This document shows positions 5,825-7,934 of a stretch of DNA of 7,934 bases, piece by piece. The stretch is from CAZNGF01 sp964572855. GTDB taxonomy: Bacteria; Bipolaricaulota; Bipolaricaulia; RBG-16-55-9; JAJCYT01. Position numbers and translations under genes: made by a program. The stretch covers positions 1 through 7,934 of the forward strand of contig CAZNGF010000087.1 in assembly GCA_964572855.1 (NCBI GenBank), given 5' to 3'. The notes under the pieces are model-generated. The model was not told the origin of the DNA, did no database searches, and saw only the letters and a program-made list of their open reading frames with translations. Position 1 is the first letter of the stretch, and the number at the start of each line of letters is the position of its first letter.

Positions 5825-6013
5825 ATGAGCAGCAGCGACGAGCGCGGCAAGGTCAAGCTGGTCAAGGTGCCCCACGGCTGTTACGACTACGTTTGCGCGG
5901 TCTGCAACACGGTTTACCCGTTCTACGACCAGGCGCTCGACTGCGTGCTGAGCCACAAGATCGAGCGCGCGCAGAAGTCGGGGCGACATCGTTCCGGTCC
6001 GCGGGGGCGGTAA
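5825..6013 (+). CDS. Small C2CH zinc-finger-like protein of unknown function
   Basis: This 62-residue soluble, basic protein has a Cys/His arrangement like a treble-clef or C2H2-type finger: C24-x2-C27-x12-C40-x3-H44, within VCAVCNTVYPFYDQALDC and the following SHK. A further Cys, C19, precedes it. The rest is charged: a Ser/Asp/Lys-rich N-terminus and an Arg-rich tail (GRHRSGPRGR). It could bind Zn and then nucleic acid or protein, or act as a redox-sensitive thiol protein given its operon, but neither is shown. The start is firm: GGAGG lies four bases before the ATG and is joined to the previous gene's stop (TAGGAGG), with 8 bases between the genes. It is the last gene of the trxA cluster, followed by the palindromic terminator at 6124. 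Confidence 0.75.
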   Translation: MSSSDERGKVKLVKVPHGCYDYVCAVCNTVYPFYDQALDCVLSHKIERAQKSGRHRSGPRGR

Positions 6014-6096
6014 GCGGGGCGTGCTTCCACCCGGTTTTCACCTCAATTCCATGGACTCAACAGGGGGGCCGCGTTAGCTTGAGTGTGGTGAGAGGA

Positions 6097-6117
6097 TCTT
6101 GCCACGCTACGGCAAGA
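6097..6117. repeat. Small inverted repeat before the palindromic terminator
   Basis: TCTTGCC (6097-6103), seven-base loop, and GGCAAGA (6111-6117) pair perfectly over 7 bp. A second weak pair, ACTCAA (6055-6060) with TTGAGT (6079-6084), lies upstream. Together they suggest a folded 3' untranslated region for the trxA operon, but short stems like these can arise by chance. Confidence 0.35.
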
Positions 6118-6123
6118 GGGACG

Positions 6124-6158
6124 AAAAGGGAAGGGATTAATCCCTTCCCTTTTTCTTT
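6124..6158. terminator. Bidirectional terminator, 30-bp perfect palindrome
   Basis: Positions 6124-6153 form a perfect 30-bp palindrome (left arm AAAAGGGAAGGGATT, centre ATTAAT), followed on the plus strand by TTTTTCTTT through 6158. On the minus strand it ends in TTTT as well. It lies 111 bases after the trxA-operon's last stop and 25 bases after the stop of the convergent minus-strand gene, where a shared terminator is expected. The hairpin would close with a minimal loop in the TTAA centre. Confidence 0.85.
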
Positions 6159-6182
6159 GCCACGTTGTTTTGGGGAGTCGGC

Positions 6183-7181
6183 TCAGTGGATCACGGCCAC
6201 GCCCGCGTACTGGGCGTCCAGGAAGCACTTTTGCTGCTGGTAGTGGCGCGGGCTGGGTTGAGTGCGCACGGTATCGTAGAGGCAGGCCGTCCCGGTGCCA
6301 ACGCGCGCGGCCCAAGGCATGAGCGCGAAGGGGCGCGCGTCGCTGTCGGAGTTGGGTTCGATACTGACGCCGGTCCGCCAGGCGCTGCTGTTCAGGTTCA
6401 GCGGCAGCTCCTGTTGTCCCACGGCCACGCCGGGGTTGACGAAGTCCTCGCCCGGCTCGGGGTGTCCCAGGAACACGCGGCCGCCGTCGTAGGGGTTCTG
6501 TCCGGAATTCTGATCGGGCATCCCGGGCTGCACGAAGCGACCCGTGGAGACGTACTCGTCCATCCCGGTGTGGTTGATCCAACCTTCGTAGACGAAGTTG
6601 GCGGACGGGATACGCGGCAACTGCAGGCCGGTCTGAGGCCGGACGCCGCTGTTTTCCGGGTCGAGCGAGATGAACCAGATGCCCTGCTCGTCGTTCTCGT
6701 CGTCGAAGTCCACGCTTCCTTTGAGTTTGGAGCGCGGGTTGGTGCTGTTGTCCGTGGGCGTGTTGAGCACGTACACGCCGCCGCTGGGCGATTCCAGGTC
6801 GGGTGCGATCAAGCTGAGCCGCACCGTGGGCTCGACGGGGCCGATGGGTCCCGCCAGCAGGATCAGGTCCGGGGCGGGACCGTTGAGGTCGCCCACGCCG
6901 TCGGGGTCGCCGGTCTCCACCGAGATCAGGAACCGCTGCTGGCGCTGTAGGTCGCCCACAAAGCGGAAGTTGCGCGCGTCGCCGATGTGGCGAAACCGCC
7001 CCAGGCTGCGGAGCGCCTCGTCGTCGTCCATGACCCAAGCCTGGTAAGAAAAGCCGACCGGCAGGTCCGGCAGGTTCTTGAACGCGAACGACACCTGATC
7101 CCCCACGGCCGGACCGCTCAGCCAGAAGCTCAATCCGACAATGCCGGCGATCAGCACCGCAAACAACGCTGTATTGTTCAT
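6183..7181 (-). CDS. Exported protein with two RskA-like (anti-sigma-K type) extracellular domains
   Basis: This 332-residue protein has an N-terminal hydrophobic segment at 5-22 that acts as signal peptide or membrane anchor. The rest contains a duplicated module: VGFSYQAWVMDDDEALRSLGRF (42-63, core FSYQAWV and LGRF) and ANFVYEGWINHTGMDEYVSTGRF (194-216). Each is followed by an ISVE/VSIE stretch with D-rich turns (FLISVETGDPDG 84-95; GVSIEPNSDSD 271-281). This is the Y-x-x-W...G-x-F...EP pattern of the RskA C-terminal beta-sandwich. No cytoplasmic zinc anti-sigma domain precedes the membrane segment and no sigma-factor gene is adjacent, so it is probably not itself an anti-sigma factor. C300 and C319 near the end may form a disulfide. 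The ATG follows GGGGGTG by five bases. The gene stands alone on the minus strand and shares the 6124 palindrome as terminator. Confidence 0.82.
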   Translation of the reverse strand: MNNTALFAVLIAGIVGLSFWLSGPAVGDQVSFAFKNLPDLPVGFSYQAWVMDDDEALRSLGRFRHIGDARNFRFVGDLQRQQRFLISVETGDPDGVGDLNGPAPDLILLAGPIGPVEPTVRLSLIAPDLESPSGGVYVLNTPTDNSTNPRSKLKGSVDFDDENDEQGIWFISLDPENSGVRPQTGLQLPRIPSANFVYEGWINHTGMDEYVSTGRFVQPGMPDQNSGQNPYDGGRVFLGHPEPGEDFVNPGVAVGQQELPLNLNSSAWRTGVSIEPNSDSDARPFALMPWAARVGTGTACLYDTVRTQPSPRHYQQQKCFLDAQYAGVAVIH

Positions 7182-7338
7182 TGCGACACCCCCAAAGTGG
7201 TTAGACTGCCGCCCGTTGGCTTCGATGTCCGGAAGCGAAGGGGGCAGCGTTCGTCACGCCCACCATAGCCCGCCGGTCCAAACCCGCGAAGGAACGCCGT
7301 CTGGTGCGAGCGGGCGCCTTTGTCCACCCCCCAGGGGA

Positions 7339-7349
7339 CTTGTGACAAG
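7339..7349. promoter_or_regulatory. Possible operator: 11-bp inverted repeat upstream of nfeD
   Basis: CTTGT-G-ACAAG is a perfect inverted repeat around one central base, nine bases upstream of the nfeD -35. It is in the correct place for a dimeric activator or repressor, but it is short and no cognate regulator is identifiable. The rest of the 226-base divergent region (7182-7407) shows no ORF with a plausible start, and I could not find a convincing promoter for the minus-strand gene. Confidence 0.3.
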
Positions 7350-7357
7350 CGCCACGT

Positions 7358-7386
7358 TTGGAGCGCGGGAGCGCCCGTGCTACAAT
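7358..7386 (+). promoter_or_regulatory. Putative sigma70-type promoter of the nfeD-like gene
   Basis: TTGGAG (7358-7363) and TACAAT (7381-7386) have 17-base spacing. The -10 matches five of six consensus bases. Transcription would start near 7393, leaving a very short leader that is almost entirely the GGAGGG ribosome site (7395-7400) before the ATG at 7408. Confidence 0.55.
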
Positions 7387-7407
7387 CGTAACTTGGAGGG
7401 AAACGTC

Positions 7408-7848
7408 ATGGAACTGTGGGTCGTCTGGACCCTGCTGGCGGTGCTCATGTTCGTGGGCGAGATGCTCACGGCCGGGTTCTTCCTGCTCTGGATCGGAATC
7501 GGCGCGCTGTTGGGCGCCGGACTCTCGCTGCTGGGCCTCGGGCTGCCCTGGCAATTGCTGGGCTTTGCCGTCGGGTCGGGTGCCCTGATCGTCTCCTCCC
7601 GCAAGCTCTACGAACGGCTGTTCGGCGGGCGCGGACGCCCCCGGCTCAGCACCAACGTCGACGCCATGGTGGACGCGGTGGGCACGGTGATCAAGGCCGT
7701 GGACAACGACCGGGGGGGTGGCTTGGTGCGCGTCCGCGGCGAAGATTGGACCGCGTTTGCCGCCGACGACATCCCCATCCCCGAGGGCAAGCGCGTCCAG
7801 GTCGTGCGCGTGGACGGGGTCAGGCTGATCGTGATCGAACAACCCTGA
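7408..7848 (+). CDS. NfeD-like membrane protein (short form)
   Basis: This 146-residue short-type NfeD protein has a membrane part of about residues 2-62, with the family phrase GEMLTAGFFLLWIGIGALLGA (17-37) and further hydrophobic stretches LGLGLPWQLLGFAV and GALIV. A soluble C-terminal OB-fold domain follows (about 84-146) with GTVIKAV, VRVRGEDWTAFA (107-118) and IPEGKRVQVVRVDGVRLIVI. It lacks the N-terminal ClpP-like protease domain of long NfeD. Short NfeD proteins work with SPFH/stomatin/flotillin partners in membrane microdomains and quality control, usually from an adjacent gene. Here a ribosome site 71 bases downstream suggests that partner gene starts at the window edge. The start is supported by GGAGGG seven bases before the ATG. 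E. coli YbbK-type and Bacillus YqeZ/YuaF-type proteins are the nearest named relatives. Confidence 0.93.
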   Translation: MELWVVWTLLAVLMFVGEMLTAGFFLLWIGIGALLGAGLSLLGLGLPWQLLGFAVGSGALIVSSRKLYERLFGGRGRPRLSTNVDAMVDAVGTVIKAVDNDRGGGLVRVRGEDWTAFAADDIPIPEGKRVQVVRVDGVRLIVIEQP

Positions 7849-7918
7849 GGCGCGCCTACGCCGACCCGTCTGCAGAAGGACGCGGAACGGATTGATTGAT
7901 CAACTTTTGCGGCTAGCC

Positions 7919-7926
7919 AAAGGAGG
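7919..7926 (+). promoter_or_regulatory. Strong ribosome-binding site of a gene beginning at or beyond the right edge
   Basis: AAAGGAGG stands eight bases from the window end. An ATG at 7928-7930 is only one base away, too close for normal spacing, so the true start is probably a few bases further on, outside the window. Because the preceding gene is nfeD-like, an SPFH/stomatin-type gene is the most likely occupant (inference from known gene order). The 70 bases between also contain a short palindrome TTGATCAA (7896-7903), with no clear terminator. Confidence 0.5.
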
Positions 7927-7934
7927 GATGGATC

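Noticed and set aside
5107..5865. 252-codon minus-strand frame over the peroxiredoxin and zinc-ribbon genes
   Set aside because: Low-complexity Arg/Ala/Leu shadow, antisense to genes with clear active-site and zinc motifs.

Overview
This is a GC-rich bacterial chromosomal segment with ten recognisable protein genes, one of them cut by the left edge, and no RNA gene, CRISPR array, transposase or phage gene that I can see. Tat and Sec export signals, an NfeD-type membrane protein, a single-gene fatty-acid (acyl-CoA) dehydrogenase, LVIVD-type secreted propellers and strong AGGAGG ribosome sites suggest a GC-rich free-living Gram-negative-type bacterium. A Myxococcota, Desulfobacterota or Binatota-like lineage is only a guess, because the window holds no phylogenetic marker.

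Layout. (1) Positions 1-3556, minus strand: a probable operon read leftward from a promoter near 3527-3556. It holds a small excisionase/MerR-like HTH protein, an acyl-CoA dehydrogenase (start overlaps the HTH stop by one base), the PLP-homeostasis protein YggS, the membrane protein YggT, and a secreted LVIVD-repeat beta-propeller protein that runs off the left edge. (2) Positions 3557-3702: a divergent control region with a sigma70-like promoter and imperfect GCGCTT direct repeats. (3) Positions 3703-4506, plus: a Tat-exported protein of unknown function, closed by an 11-bp perfect hairpin. (4) Positions 4607-6013, plus: a redox operon with its own promoter, made of thioredoxin, a thiol peroxiredoxin, a 62-residue membrane-anchored zinc ribbon and a 62-residue C2CH zinc-finger-like protein. 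(5) A 30-bp perfect palindrome at 6124-6153 between convergent genes, probably a bidirectional terminator. (6) Positions 6183-7181, minus: an exported protein with two copies of an RskA-like (anti-sigma-K type) extracellular domain. (7) Positions 7182-7407: a second divergent control region. (8) Positions 7408-7848, plus: an NfeD-like membrane protein. A strong ribosome site at the right edge announces another gene, most probably an SPFH/stomatin partner, beginning at or just past the end.

How the genes fit together: thioredoxin and peroxiredoxin form a plausible reductant/peroxidase pair, and the two small Cys-rich proteins co-transcribed with them are the least explained part. YggS-YggT adjacency is a common bacterial arrangement. 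The acyl-CoA dehydrogenase in front of it, headed by a small DNA-binding protein, suggests a locally regulated beta-oxidation step. No obviously new multi-gene defence or mobile system was found. The best candidates for novelty are the two Cys-rich miniproteins, the Tat-exported unknown and the duplicated RskA-like exported protein.
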